NCBI GenBank assembly: GCA_964358855.1
Contig: CAYHQQ010000012.1
Coordinates: forward strand, 1 to 64,000
From: UBA2396 sp038042175
GTDB taxonomy: Bacteria; Planctomycetota; Phycisphaerae; Phycisphaerales; UBA1924
Direction: 5' to 3'
DNA: 64,000 nucleotides
The notes under the pieces are model-generated. The model was given only the letters and a program-made list of their open reading frames with translations, searched no databases and was not told the DNA's origin. Positions 12,518 to 20,892 of this stretch are shown here, one piece after another. The position numbers and the translations under genes are program-made. How positions within the stretch are numbered: position 1 is the stretch's first letter; the number at the start of each line of letters is the position of its first letter.

Positions 12518-12867
12518 TCGCTCCAGGGCGATGCCGCTGCGAACCATGGAAGCCAGCGTCTGGACGAACGCGTTGCGGGCGAGGGGCGGGCGAGCGAACA
12601 GTCGACGATCGGGCGGTTGCGCGCCGGGTGTCAGCGGCCGAGAACCGGCGTTGCGCCGAGACGAGCGGGAAACCGGTTCTGAGGGTCGGTCGTTTGGGTG
12701 CGTGCATGTCGCGCGGGGGATTGGGGTGCCCGAAACGAGCGTCCGCGATCAGGGAACTCTCCCGCTGGTTGTCGGGCCGACGCGTGCCAATAGTAAATAT
12801 ACGTGCGCGAGTCTCGGCTCGCCATGTGTTGAGTGTTCTGGCGGGCGCATTCGCCCGGAGGTCCGCG
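12518..12867. other. 350-bp noncoding stretch before the response regulator gene
   Basis: Open frames run through here but none resembles a known protein or has a good ribosome site. The only notable feature is the AT-rich patch near 12791-12800, treated separately as a possible promoter. Confidence 0.5.
12769..12799 (+). promoter_or_regulatory. Candidate promoter for the NarL-type regulator
   Basis: TTGTCG (12769-12774) is followed after 16 nt by TAGTAA, or after 19 nt by TAAATA, the only AT-rich run in the 350-bp spacer. It lies 70-80 bp before the ATG at 12868. Hexamers are imperfect, so this is a weak call. Confidence 0.3.
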
Positions 12868-13521
12868 ATGAAACGCAAGCCAACGCTGGTGGTCGCGCAG
12901 GATCACGAGATTCTGCGTGTCGGCCTCGCGAGGCTCCTGAGCGAGGAGGCTGGCTACGCGGTTGTCGCGTGCGTGGGCGATGCGCAGTCCGCGGTCAACG
13001 CTTGCACGCTGCTGCGCCCCGATCTGCTGCTCATCGACATCGAGATGCCCGGACGGGATGTTCTGGGGGCGATCCAGGACGTGCGAGTCGCGTCGCCCAA
13101 GACCAGGATCGTGATTCTCACGTCGTCGAGTCGCAGCGCTGTCGTCGAGCTCACCATCCGCGCGGGGGCCTGGGGTTATCTGCTCAAGAGCGATTCCAAG
13201 GACGCCATTCTGGCGGCGCTGGACCGTGTCTTATGGGGCAGACGGGTCTATTCCGCCGGGGTCCGGGGCCCCGCGTCGGCAAGGAAGGCGACATCGATGC
13301 TTGGAGCGACGTGCCCATCCGCTCTGGCCGGGCTGACGCCGCGTGAGCTGGAGGTGCTGCGGTACATCGGACGCGGGAGCAACAACGACGCGATGGCGCG
13401 GGCGATGCACCTGAGCAAGCGCACCGTCGAGCGCCACGTCTCGCGGCTGATGCACGCATCGACGATCCACGATCGCTCGGCGCTGATGAAACTCGCGTAC
13501 GACCAGGGGCTGGTCGTGTAG
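12868..13521 (+). CDS. NarL/FixJ-family response regulator
   Basis: Two-domain regulator of 217 aa. The receiver domain occupies about residues 5-120 with phosphoacceptor D57 (LLIDIEMPG). A LuxR-type helix-turn-helix follows from about 154 (LTPRELEVLRYIG... TVERHVSRLM). The ATG at 12868 has GGAG 8 nt upstream. One oddity: the acidic pair that normally binds Mg reads Q11-D12 (VVAQDHEIL), so one carboxylate is missing. Phosphorylation may be altered, though Asn/Gln variants exist in working receivers. It sits upstream of the binding protein/hybrid kinase genes, probably as a separate transcription unit given the 458-bp gap. Confidence 0.88.
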   Translation: MKRKPTLVVAQDHEILRVGLARLLSEEAGYAVVACVGDAQSAVNACTLLRPDLLLIDIEMPGRDVLGAIQDVRVASPKTRIVILTSSSRSAVVELTIRAGAWGYLLKSDSKDAILAALDRVLWGRRVYSAGVRGPASARKATSMLGATCPSALAGLTPRELEVLRYIGRGSNNDAMARAMHLSKRTVERHVSRLMHASTIHDRSALMKLAYDQGLVV

Positions 13522-13532
13522 CACCAGTCCGA

Positions 13533-13550
13533 TTGGGTATCCGTACCCAA
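13533..13550. terminator. Perfect 7-bp stem-loop after the response regulator
   Basis: TTGGGTA (13533-13539), a four-base loop, then TACCCAA (13544-13550), starting 11 bp past the stop codon. No U-tract follows, so it is either a weak terminator or a protein-binding site. Confidence 0.4.
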
Positions 13551-13979
13551 CAAGTCGGCGTCACACCCCACCGATGAACCGGTTGTTCAGGCTCAGCTGG
13601 CGTGGGTCTGCTTCCGTTCAGGCTCACGCCGGTGATCATCCGTTCCCGCGGCAGCGTCGAAAGACCTGCCGCGTGTTTGTCCTGGTCTTCGACAAGTCAC
13701 CGCCGGGAGTCCGCGCCCAGACTCGGGCGATTCGGACGCGGCGCAAAGCCCGTCGTGCTCACGCTGGGGTGCTCTCCCTTTCGATCACGGAGAAAGCTGG
13801 GCATCGCAACGTCCGAGATTACGGGTTCAGAAGGGTTATCGCTCCGAGATCCCAACAACACACCACAGATATCCGTCAAGAAGCGCAGCGGGCACACGAC
13901 GTGCCGATGAACCCCACTGGCGAGATTCAGCCCCAGGTCACCTGGTTCACCATCGTTCTTGCACCGAAAGGACCGCCGC
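13551..13979. other. 430-bp spacer before the binding-protein gene
   Basis: No recognisable gene. The open frames here give arginine-rich, low-quality translations with no family resemblance. The spacer should hold the promoter of the binding-protein/kinase operon, but I could not pick out convincing hexamers. Confidence 0.4.
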
Positions 13980-15233
13980 ATGATCCTCAACGCAGCCCCC
14001 GCAAAGCCCCAACGACTCTGGAGGGACGTGTGCCTGGTACTGGGTCTGTTCGTCGCGTCCTCGGCCGGGCACGCACAGCCGGCACCGACGTCGGGTGAGC
14101 CGCCGGCGATCGTTCTGGGCATGTCCACCGTGCTTACCGGCCCCGCGGCCGCCCTTGGGATCAACATGCGCGGCGGCGTGGATCTGGCGATCGCCGAGCA
14201 CAACAAGAAGCGGGCCGCGGGAACTCCGCAGATCAAGCTCACGTGCCTGGACGACGGGTACGAGCCGGCCCGCACGGCCCCAAACATGCGGGAGCTGATC
14301 ACCAAGCACCACGTGCTCGCGGTCGTGGGCAACGTGGGAACTCCCACGGGCGTGGTGGCCGCCCCCATCGCAGTGGCGGCCAAGACTCCATTCATCGGCG
14401 CGTTCACGGGTGCCGCCCTGCTGCGGGCGACACCGCCCGAACGGTACATCTTCAACGTCCGGGCGAGCTACCACGAGGAGATCGAGGCGATGGTGGCCAC
14501 GCTCATCGACAAGTGGAAGATCCAGCCCGGCGAGATTGCATTCTTCACCCAGCGTGACGCCTATGGCGACGCCGGGTGGTCCGGGGGCGTCAAGGCCCTG
14601 GCGGCTCATGGGCTCAAGAGCACGACGGGAACCTTGCACGTGCGGTATGAGCGCAACACGCTCGACGTGGAGGGGTGCGTCGCGGACCTGCTGGGCGCGA
14701 CCACGCCGCCCAAGGCCGTCATCATGGTCGGAGCCTACGCGCCGAGCGCACGGTTCATCCGTCTTTGCCATCAGTCGAAGCTCAATCCGCTCTTCCTGAA
14801 CGTCTCATTTGTGGGGGCCGAGTCGCTGGCGAGCGAACTGGGCAGCGACGGCGACGGGGTGATCGTGACCCAGGTCGTACCGCCGCTGGACGCCGATCTT
14901 CCAGCGGTCAAGGAGTTCGCGGCCGCCCTGGCCACACTGCCTGAGGGCGAGCGTCCCAAGGCGTCGCTGGGGATGCTTGAGGGGTATCTCGTCGGGCGAA
15001 TCACCTGCGAGGCCATCGCCCGCTGTTCGGGCACACCGACGCCCGAACAGCTGACCGACGCGCTCGAATCCCTCGGGGAATTCGACGCGGGCCTGGGAGG
15101 CAAGCTCAGGTTGTCCAAGGATGAGCACCAGGCCAGCCATGTGGTGTGGCCGTCGATCATCGAGTCGGGCAAGGTGCTCTCACGCTCGTGGGAGTCGATG
15201 GTGAAGCCTGGTGGAGGCGGGGAGCCCAAGTGA
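13980..15233 (+). CDS. LivK-like periplasmic substrate-binding protein, probable sensor subunit
   Basis: Type I periplasmic binding protein of 417 aa, resembling branched-chain amino acid/amide receptors. A signal peptide covers residues 1 to about 33, with likely cleavage after AGHA. The mature part opens with IVLGMSTVLTGPAAALG, the classic start of this family. The ATG at 13980 is preferred over an in-frame TTG 21 bp upstream. No ABC permease or ATPase gene is nearby. Its stop overlaps the GTG start of a hybrid histidine kinase by 4 bp (GTGA), so it most likely presents ligand to that kinase, as TorT does for TorS or LuxP for LuxQ. Ligand unknown. Confidence 0.85.
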   Translation: MILNAAPAKPQRLWRDVCLVLGLFVASSAGHAQPAPTSGEPPAIVLGMSTVLTGPAAALGINMRGGVDLAIAEHNKKRAAGTPQIKLTCLDDGYEPARTAPNMRELITKHHVLAVVGNVGTPTGVVAAPIAVAAKTPFIGAFTGAALLRATPPERYIFNVRASYHEEIEAMVATLIDKWKIQPGEIAFFTQRDAYGDAGWSGGVKALAAHGLKSTTGTLHVRYERNTLDVEGCVADLLGATTPPKAVIMVGAYAPSARFIRLCHQSKLNPLFLNVSFVGAESLASELGSDGDGVIVTQVVPPLDADLPAVKEFAAALATLPEGERPKASLGMLEGYLVGRITCEAIARCSGTPTPEQLTDALESLGEFDAGLGGKLRLSKDEHQASHVVWPSIIESGKVLSRSWESMVKPGGGGEPK

Positions 15234-18200
15234 GCACGGAGAATCTGCCATCCAGATCCCGGGCGACCGCGCCGGTGTACCTCCTGGTGTGCCTGGGGAT
15301 GGTGCTCTCGGGCGTCGTGCTCGCGGTCTTTGCGCAGTCGACGCGCGAGTCGGCCGCCCGTCTGGCGACTCTCGGGGCCTTGCGGGACAACAGCACATCG
15401 CTGGGCGCCCGACTCGAGTTCATCGAGCGCCTGCAAGAGCAGCGTTCAAGCGCGATGCTGTCAACAGATCCTGGCGACGCGCTCCCGCAGCACGCTGCGG
15501 GCGAGTTCGATCCGACCTCGATACCGCCGGTGCCGGCCATCGAGCAGGTGGAAGGAATGCCCCCGCGGCTGAGTGAACTCCGCGACAAGCTCTCGCGGAT
15601 GCGGGAGCTGGAGTCCAGGACCACCGAGTGGCGCGAGCAGTTCCTGCTCACGCACCAGCGTCTTTTGGAGAGCCGGGAGGGCGCGATGGCCCGATCGGTC
15701 GCGATCCGCAACACACTGCTCTCCATCCAGGGCAAACAGCGTCTGCAGGCCGCCCAGAACTCCGGGCAGCCGCAAGCCGGTGGCCTATCTGCCGGCACCG
15801 AGCGCGTGAGCACCGACCGCCTACTCATCGAGCTGATGGACACCTCGGTGGCGATCATGGCTCTCTTGGAGGCCCATGACCAGGACGCGGTGACCGACAT
15901 CGCCGCCAACCGTCTGGTGCCGATCCTGTACCGCCTGCGGTCGAGCGTTGGGACGCAGACGCAGTTTCACAGCGACTTCAAGCCCATCCACGGCTTCATC
16001 GAAGAGCTCGCGATCTTCATCCTGGGCAAGGAGGCCGCGACTCTTCCGGGCTTCGTCAGCACCGAGACCTTTCGCAGCGGGCTGATCGCCGACTGCGTGC
16101 TTCGACTCTCCTCGCTCCAGCACCGGCGTGAGCTTGAGGAGAGCGTTGACGGACTGGCCATCGAGTTTGACACATGCCGGACCGGAATCAACGATCTCAT
16201 CGACGCCGAGACGTTGAGCATGCGCACGGCGATCCGCGACGCCCTCTACGCGAGCATCCGCCGGTGCGTGTTGACCGTGTCCATCACCGTCGTGATCTTC
16301 GCCGGCTTTGGTTGGCGCGTCGGGCGGACGATCAGGCAGTACGCCGACTGCGTCGAGTCGATCACGCGGCAGGTGCTCTCCTCCACGGCGATGCTCAACG
16401 ACACGGGTCGTCTCGCGCGCGTGGGCGGCTGGGAGCTCAATGTCGCTTCCGGAGGCGTCTCGTGGTCCGACGTGGTGTATGACATCCACGAGGTGCCCCT
16501 GGGCACTGCGATCACCCTCGACATGGGCATCGGCTTCTACGCGCCCGAGTGCCGGGATCAGATCAAGAGCGCGGTGGAACGGGCCATCAGCGACGGGGTC
16601 GGCTGGGACCTTGAACTCCAGCTCATCACCACGACGGGTCGCAGGATCTGGGCCAGGGCGCTGGGCGAGGTGGTCAAGAAGGACGGGGTGGTCGTCACGC
16701 TCAAGGGCGCGTTCCAGGACATCACCGATCGCAAGCGCATGGAACAGCAGACCCGCGACGCCGAGCAGTTTCTCCGAAGCGCCATCGATTCGCTCGACTC
16801 GCACACCGCCGTCCTGTCGAGCGACGGCCGGATCTTGTCGGTGAACCGGGCGTGGCGTGAGTTCGCGATGTCCAACAACGCCGGCGATTTGGGCGTGCTG
16901 GAGGGGGCCGACTACCTGACGCCCTGCGACCAGGCCGCGCCCACGTGCCCCGAGGCGGGCGAGGTGGCCCAGGCGATCCGCGCGGTGCTCAAGGGCGAGT
17001 CCGAACCCCTTGCGATCCAGTACGCGTGCCACTCTCCGGGTGAGAAGCGCTGGTTCCAGGCCTCCATCCGCGGCTTCTCGTGCGGGAGCGAACGCTTCGC
17101 GGTGGTCTCGCACCTGAACATCACCGCCGTGAAGGAGGCCGAGGCCAAGCTGCTGACGACCAACGCCGATCTGGTCGTGGCCCGCACCGCGGCCGAGGCG
17201 GCCAGCCGGGCCAAGAGCGAGTTCCTGGCGAACATGAGCCACGAGATCCGCACGCCGCTGACGGCGATCCTGGGCTTTGCCGACATCCTCCGCGAGGATG
17301 GAAACCTCTCGATCGCGCCCGACCATCGCGTGCAGACCCTCGACACCATCAGCAGCGCGGGGCGGCACCTGCTCACGGTGATCAACGACATCCTGGACCT
17401 CTCCAAGATCGAGGCCGACAAGATGACCGTCGAGAGGATCGACACTCCGCTGGTCCAGGTGCTTGGCGAGGTTGCCAGCCTGATGAGGCCCAGGGCCCTG
17501 GGCAAGGGCCTTGCTCTTTCGATGTGCCTGGGCTCACCCGTGCCCGCGCGCGTCCAGTCCGATCCGACCCGCCTCCGCCAGATCCTGATGAATCTCGCCG
17601 GCAACGCCGTCAAGTTCACCGAGAGCGGCGGCGTCACGATGACCATTGGCGTGGAGGCCCACGACGGGCAGAGCCTGCTGGTCGTGGACATCGTGGACAC
17701 CGGCCCGGGCATGACCGACGAGCAGGCCGGTCGACTCTTCGCGACGTTCGGGCAGGCGGACACGACCGTGACCCGCAAGCACGGCGGCACGGGTCTGGGG
17801 TTGACCATCAGCCGGCGTCTGGCCAACCTGATGGGCGGCGATGTCAAGCTCCTGCGCACCCAGCCAGGCAAGGGCTCGTGCTTCCGGCTGGTCCTTCCGC
17901 TCAATGTCTGCGCCGGATCCGCGATGATCACGAGCATGGACGCGGTGCAGCCCGACGCGCCGGCGAAGCCGGTCACGGCGTCGGTGCAGGTCCAGGGTCG
18001 CATTCTGCTGGCCGAGGACGGCGTGGACAACCAGCGTCTGATCATGTTCCACCTCAAGAAGGCCGGTGCGGCGGTGGACCTGGCCGATAACGGGCGGATC
18101 GCGCTGGAGATGCTCGAGAAGGCCCGGAGTGAGGGAAACCCGTACGACCTTTTGCTCACCGACATGCAGATGCCCGAGATGGACGGTTACACGCTGGCCC

Positions 18201-18400
18201 GCACCGTCCGCGAGCGCGGCTCGACGATACCGATCGTGGCCCTCACCGCCCACGCGATGGCCGAGGATCGCGCCAAGTGCCTCGCCGCGGGGTGCGACGA
18301 CTACGCGAGCAAGCCCATCGACAAGTCCAGACTTCTGGCGACGTGCGCGGGATGGATCGGGGGCAGGCACGGGGAGAAGGCGCTTGACGCCGCGGCGTAG
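15230..18400 (+). CDS. Hybrid histidine kinase with all-helical periplasmic sensor, PAS repeats and receiver
   Basis: Membrane kinase of 1056 aa from the GTG at 15230, which overlaps the binding-protein stop by 4 bp. Order: TM helix about 16-36; a long helical periplasmic region to about 340; TM helix about 344-362; two PAS-like domains (about 390-500 and 513-637); HisKA with phospho-His H671 in MSHEIRTPL; HATPase with GTGLGLTISRR; and a C-terminal receiver from about 924 with D978 (LLLTDMQMPEMDG). The layout recalls TorS-type kinases that read a separate periplasmic binding protein. The kinase-receiver half is nearly identical to that of the next gene. No Hpt domain is visible here. Confidence 0.9.
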   Translation: MSTENLPSRSRATAPVYLLVCLGMVLSGVVLAVFAQSTRESAARLATLGALRDNSTSLGARLEFIERLQEQRSSAMLSTDPGDALPQHAAGEFDPTSIPPVPAIEQVEGMPPRLSELRDKLSRMRELESRTTEWREQFLLTHQRLLESREGAMARSVAIRNTLLSIQGKQRLQAAQNSGQPQAGGLSAGTERVSTDRLLIELMDTSVAIMALLEAHDQDAVTDIAANRLVPILYRLRSSVGTQTQFHSDFKPIHGFIEELAIFILGKEAATLPGFVSTETFRSGLIADCVLRLSSLQHRRELEESVDGLAIEFDTCRTGINDLIDAETLSMRTAIRDALYASIRRCVLTVSITVVIFAGFGWRVGRTIRQYADCVESITRQVLSSTAMLNDTGRLARVGGWELNVASGGVSWSDVVYDIHEVPLGTAITLDMGIGFYAPECRDQIKSAVERAISDGVGWDLELQLITTTGRRIWARALGEVVKKDGVVVTLKGAFQDITDRKRMEQQTRDAEQFLRSAIDSLDSHTAVLSSDGRILSVNRAWREFAMSNNAGDLGVLEGADYLTPCDQAAPTCPEAGEVAQAIRAVLKGESEPLAIQYACHSPGEKRWFQASIRGFSCGSERFAVVSHLNITAVKEAEAKLLTTNADLVVARTAAEAASRAKSEFLANMSHEIRTPLTAILGFADILREDGNLSIAPDHRVQTLDTISSAGRHLLTVINDILDLSKIEADKMTVERIDTPLVQVLGEVASLMRPRALGKGLALSMCLGSPVPARVQSDPTRLRQILMNLAGNAVKFTESGGVTMTIGVEAHDGQSLLVVDIVDTGPGMTDEQAGRLFATFGQADTTVTRKHGGTGLGLTISRRLANLMGGDVKLLRTQPGKGSCFRLVLPLNVCAGSAMITSMDAVQPDAPAKPVTASVQVQGRILLAEDGVDNQRLIMFHLKKAGAAVDLADNGRIALEMLEKARSEGNPYDLLLTDMQMPEMDGYTLARTVRERGSTIPIVALTAHAMAEDRAKCLAAGCDDYASKPIDKSRLLATCAGWIGGRHGEKALDAAA
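17212..18348 (+). repeat. First copy of a duplicated kinase-receiver coding block
   Basis: This block and 19653-20789 align at a constant offset of 2441 bp through both the phospho-His and phospho-Asp codons, so there is no net insertion or deletion across about 1.1 kb. They share long runs of identical bases. It reflects duplication or gene conversion of the HisKA-HATPase-REC half of adjacent kinases. Confidence 0.85.
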
Positions 18401-18465
18401 CCGAGACGGTCCCCCTGGCGCATCGGAAGCTCGACCAACACAGTGATTCCCGGAAGGATCCGTCC

Positions 18466-20841
18466 ATGACCACCTCTTCAAACCACGGCAACACGCCTTT
18501 GGCGCCCTCCCCGAGCCCTTGCGGGACGGGCTCGGCGGTCCTGGCGCAGCCGGGCACGATTGGAGCATCGCCGGGAGGACCGGCTCGCACGTTCGCGTTT
18601 CACCTTGGGGCGGCCCTCTTGGTCCTGGCTGGTGTCGCGATGCTCGTGGTGGGCGTTCGAAGGTACCAGGACACCCAGCGCGACGCGTTTCGCCAGCAGA
18701 CAGCCGCCGCCGAGGTGCTCATCGACACGGGAAAGGCCCTGGCGGCCGACATCGAACGTGCGGTGGCGCCGGCGATGGCCAGAACGCGCATGCTGGCCTC
18801 GAGCCCTGAGATCAGGGCGGCGATTCGATCGGGAGATCGTGACGCCCTCACCAGCGCGTGCAACCGCGCGATCACCGCCTCGACCGAGATCGACGCCGTC
18901 GCCCTGTTCGACGCCCAGGGGGCGATCATCGCGATCAACAGCGTGTACGCCGACGCCAGCCCTATCCCCGCCGACCGGGTCGACCGCATCCTGAGCATGA
19001 GCTTCGCCAAGCGCGACATCATCATGCGCTGCACCAACAACAGCACACACGAGGAGGTGCTCGAGTTTCAGACCGGGTGCGACATCACGCCCGCGTTCTT
19101 CGAGTCCTCGGGCCTCTCGGTCGCGCACTCCGTGCCCGTCTACGACGAGGCGGACGGTCGCCAGCTTGGGGTGGTCAGCACTCGCCTGCGCTTTGAGCGT
19201 GTCTCATCCCTCACCCGTGACAGATCGATCGCCGGCGGGCAGGGCTCGCTCACCTTCGTCACCGACGCGGGCAAGTTCTTCGACGAGGCCATCAACTCCG
19301 GGGCGGCTGCTCCGCCGATTCCCGCGGTCGAACTTGGCGGCATCGTCGCGCCGTTGGCCACGGGTCGCTCGCTCCAGTCGATCGTCGAGCGCGGGGAGTG
19401 TTTCCTGGGCCTCTTTCGCATGAACGCCTTCGAGACGCTCCAGGGCGGGGGCATTCAGGTGCTCGTGGGCGTCGATCGGGATTGGGTCAATCGCGAGGCG
19501 AACCTCGCCCGGTTGCTCGGCGCCGGCACTCCCGTCTTGCTCGGGGTGCTTCTCCTGCTCACGGGCGCGCTGGTCTTCACGCTGGGCACCGTCGCCCGTC
19601 AGCGCTCGATTCTTCGCGTCGCCCACGCCGCGGCCAACGAGGCCAACCGGGCCAAGAGCGATTTCCTGGCGAACATGAGCCACGAGATCCGCACGCCTTT
19701 GACGGCGATCCTGGGCTTCGCGGACATCCTTCGCGAGGATGGAAACCTGACCAACGCGCCCGACCATCGCGTGCAGACCCTCGACACGATCAGCAGCGCG
19801 GGCCGGCACCTGCTCACCGTGATCAACGACATCCTGGACCTCTCCAAGATCGAGGCCGACAAGATGACGGTCGAGAAGATCAGCACTCCCCTGGTCCGCG
19901 TCCTGGTCGAGGTTGAGAGTCTCATGAGGCCAAGGGCGGCGGGAAAGGGCGTCGCGCTCAACATGCGCCTGGGCTCCCCAGTGCCCGACCGCGTGCTGGG
20001 CGATCCGACCCGTCTCCGCCAGGTTCTGATGAATCTCGCCGGCAACGCCGTCAAGTTCACCGACAGCGGCAGCGTCACCATGACAACAGGGGTCCAGAAC
20101 GTTGACGGGCGCGCCCACCTGGTGATTGATATCGAGGACACCGGCGCGGGGATGACGGGCGAACAGGTCCGGCACCTTTTCTCCGCCTTTGGCCAGGCCG
20201 ATGGCACCGTGACGCGTAGGCACGGCGGCACCGGTCTGGGCCTGACCATCAGCCGGCGTCTGGCCAACCTGATGGGCGGCAATGTCACACTCCTGCGCTC
20301 CGCCCCCGGCAAGGGCTCTTGCTTCCGCCTCCTCCTCCCCCTGGACCCCATCGAGGGCTCGACCCTCGTCACCGACATTTCCGCGGTGCAGACCGCCGCC
20401 TCGACCACGAGCGTCGTTAAACCCATCTCCCTCCATGGACGGATCCTGCTCGCCGAGGACGGACCCGACAACCAGCGGCTCATCACCTTCCACCTCCGAA
20501 AGGCCGGCGCGTTCGCGGAAGTGGCCGAGAACGGACGGATCGCGCTCGAGATGCTCGAGCGGGCCCGGAGCGAGGGCAAGCCCTACGACCTTCTGCTCAC
20601 CGACATGCAGATGCCCGAGATGGACGGATACACGCTCGCTCGCACCCTCCGCGAGCGCGGCTCGACGATCCCCATCGTGGCCCTCACCGCCCACGCGATG
20701 GCCGAGGATCGGGCCAAGTGCCTCGCCGCCGGGTGCGACGACTACGCGAGCAAACCCATCGACAAGTTCAGGCTTCTGGCGACGTGCGAGACGTGGATCG
20801 GTCGAGTCGGCGGCGAAATAGGGGTCCATGCGGCCGCGTAG
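18466..20841 (+). CDS. Hybrid histidine kinase with Cache-like extracellular sensor
   Basis: Membrane kinase of 791 aa, 65 bp downstream of the first hybrid kinase. After a Pro/Gly-rich tail there is a TM helix at about 44-65, an extracytoplasmic region of about 280 residues with Cache-like features (IDAVALFDAQGAIIAIN), a TM helix at about 351-376, HisKA with H406 (MSHEIRTPL), HATPase, and a receiver with D713 (LLTDMQMPEMDG). The sensor differs fully from that of its neighbour, while the catalytic half is a near-copy. So the two may feed the same downstream partner from different signals. PAS domains are absent. Confidence 0.9.
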   Translation: MTTSSNHGNTPLAPSPSPCGTGSAVLAQPGTIGASPGGPARTFAFHLGAALLVLAGVAMLVVGVRRYQDTQRDAFRQQTAAAEVLIDTGKALAADIERAVAPAMARTRMLASSPEIRAAIRSGDRDALTSACNRAITASTEIDAVALFDAQGAIIAINSVYADASPIPADRVDRILSMSFAKRDIIMRCTNNSTHEEVLEFQTGCDITPAFFESSGLSVAHSVPVYDEADGRQLGVVSTRLRFERVSSLTRDRSIAGGQGSLTFVTDAGKFFDEAINSGAAAPPIPAVELGGIVAPLATGRSLQSIVERGECFLGLFRMNAFETLQGGGIQVLVGVDRDWVNREANLARLLGAGTPVLLGVLLLLTGALVFTLGTVARQRSILRVAHAAANEANRAKSDFLANMSHEIRTPLTAILGFADILREDGNLTNAPDHRVQTLDTISSAGRHLLTVINDILDLSKIEADKMTVEKISTPLVRVLVEVESLMRPRAAGKGVALNMRLGSPVPDRVLGDPTRLRQVLMNLAGNAVKFTDSGSVTMTTGVQNVDGRAHLVIDIEDTGAGMTGEQVRHLFSAFGQADGTVTRRHGGTGLGLTISRRLANLMGGNVTLLRSAPGKGSCFRLLLPLDPIEGSTLVTDISAVQTAASTTSVVKPISLHGRILLAEDGPDNQRLITFHLRKAGAFAEVAENGRIALEMLERARSEGKPYDLLLTDMQMPEMDGYTLARTLRERGSTIPIVALTAHAMAEDRAKCLAAGCDDYASKPIDKFRLLATCETWIGRVGGEIGVHAAA
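19653..20789 (+). repeat. Second copy of the duplicated kinase-receiver coding block
   Basis: Counterpart of 17212-18348 at offset 2441 bp. The weakest similarity is at the receiver linker (about 17930-18000 versus 20370-20440), suggesting drift where constraint is lowest. Confidence 0.85.
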
Positions 20842-20892
20842 GAAGCACACCGAGATGGCGCGCAGGAGCGCGACGAAAGACTGGGGGCCAGC

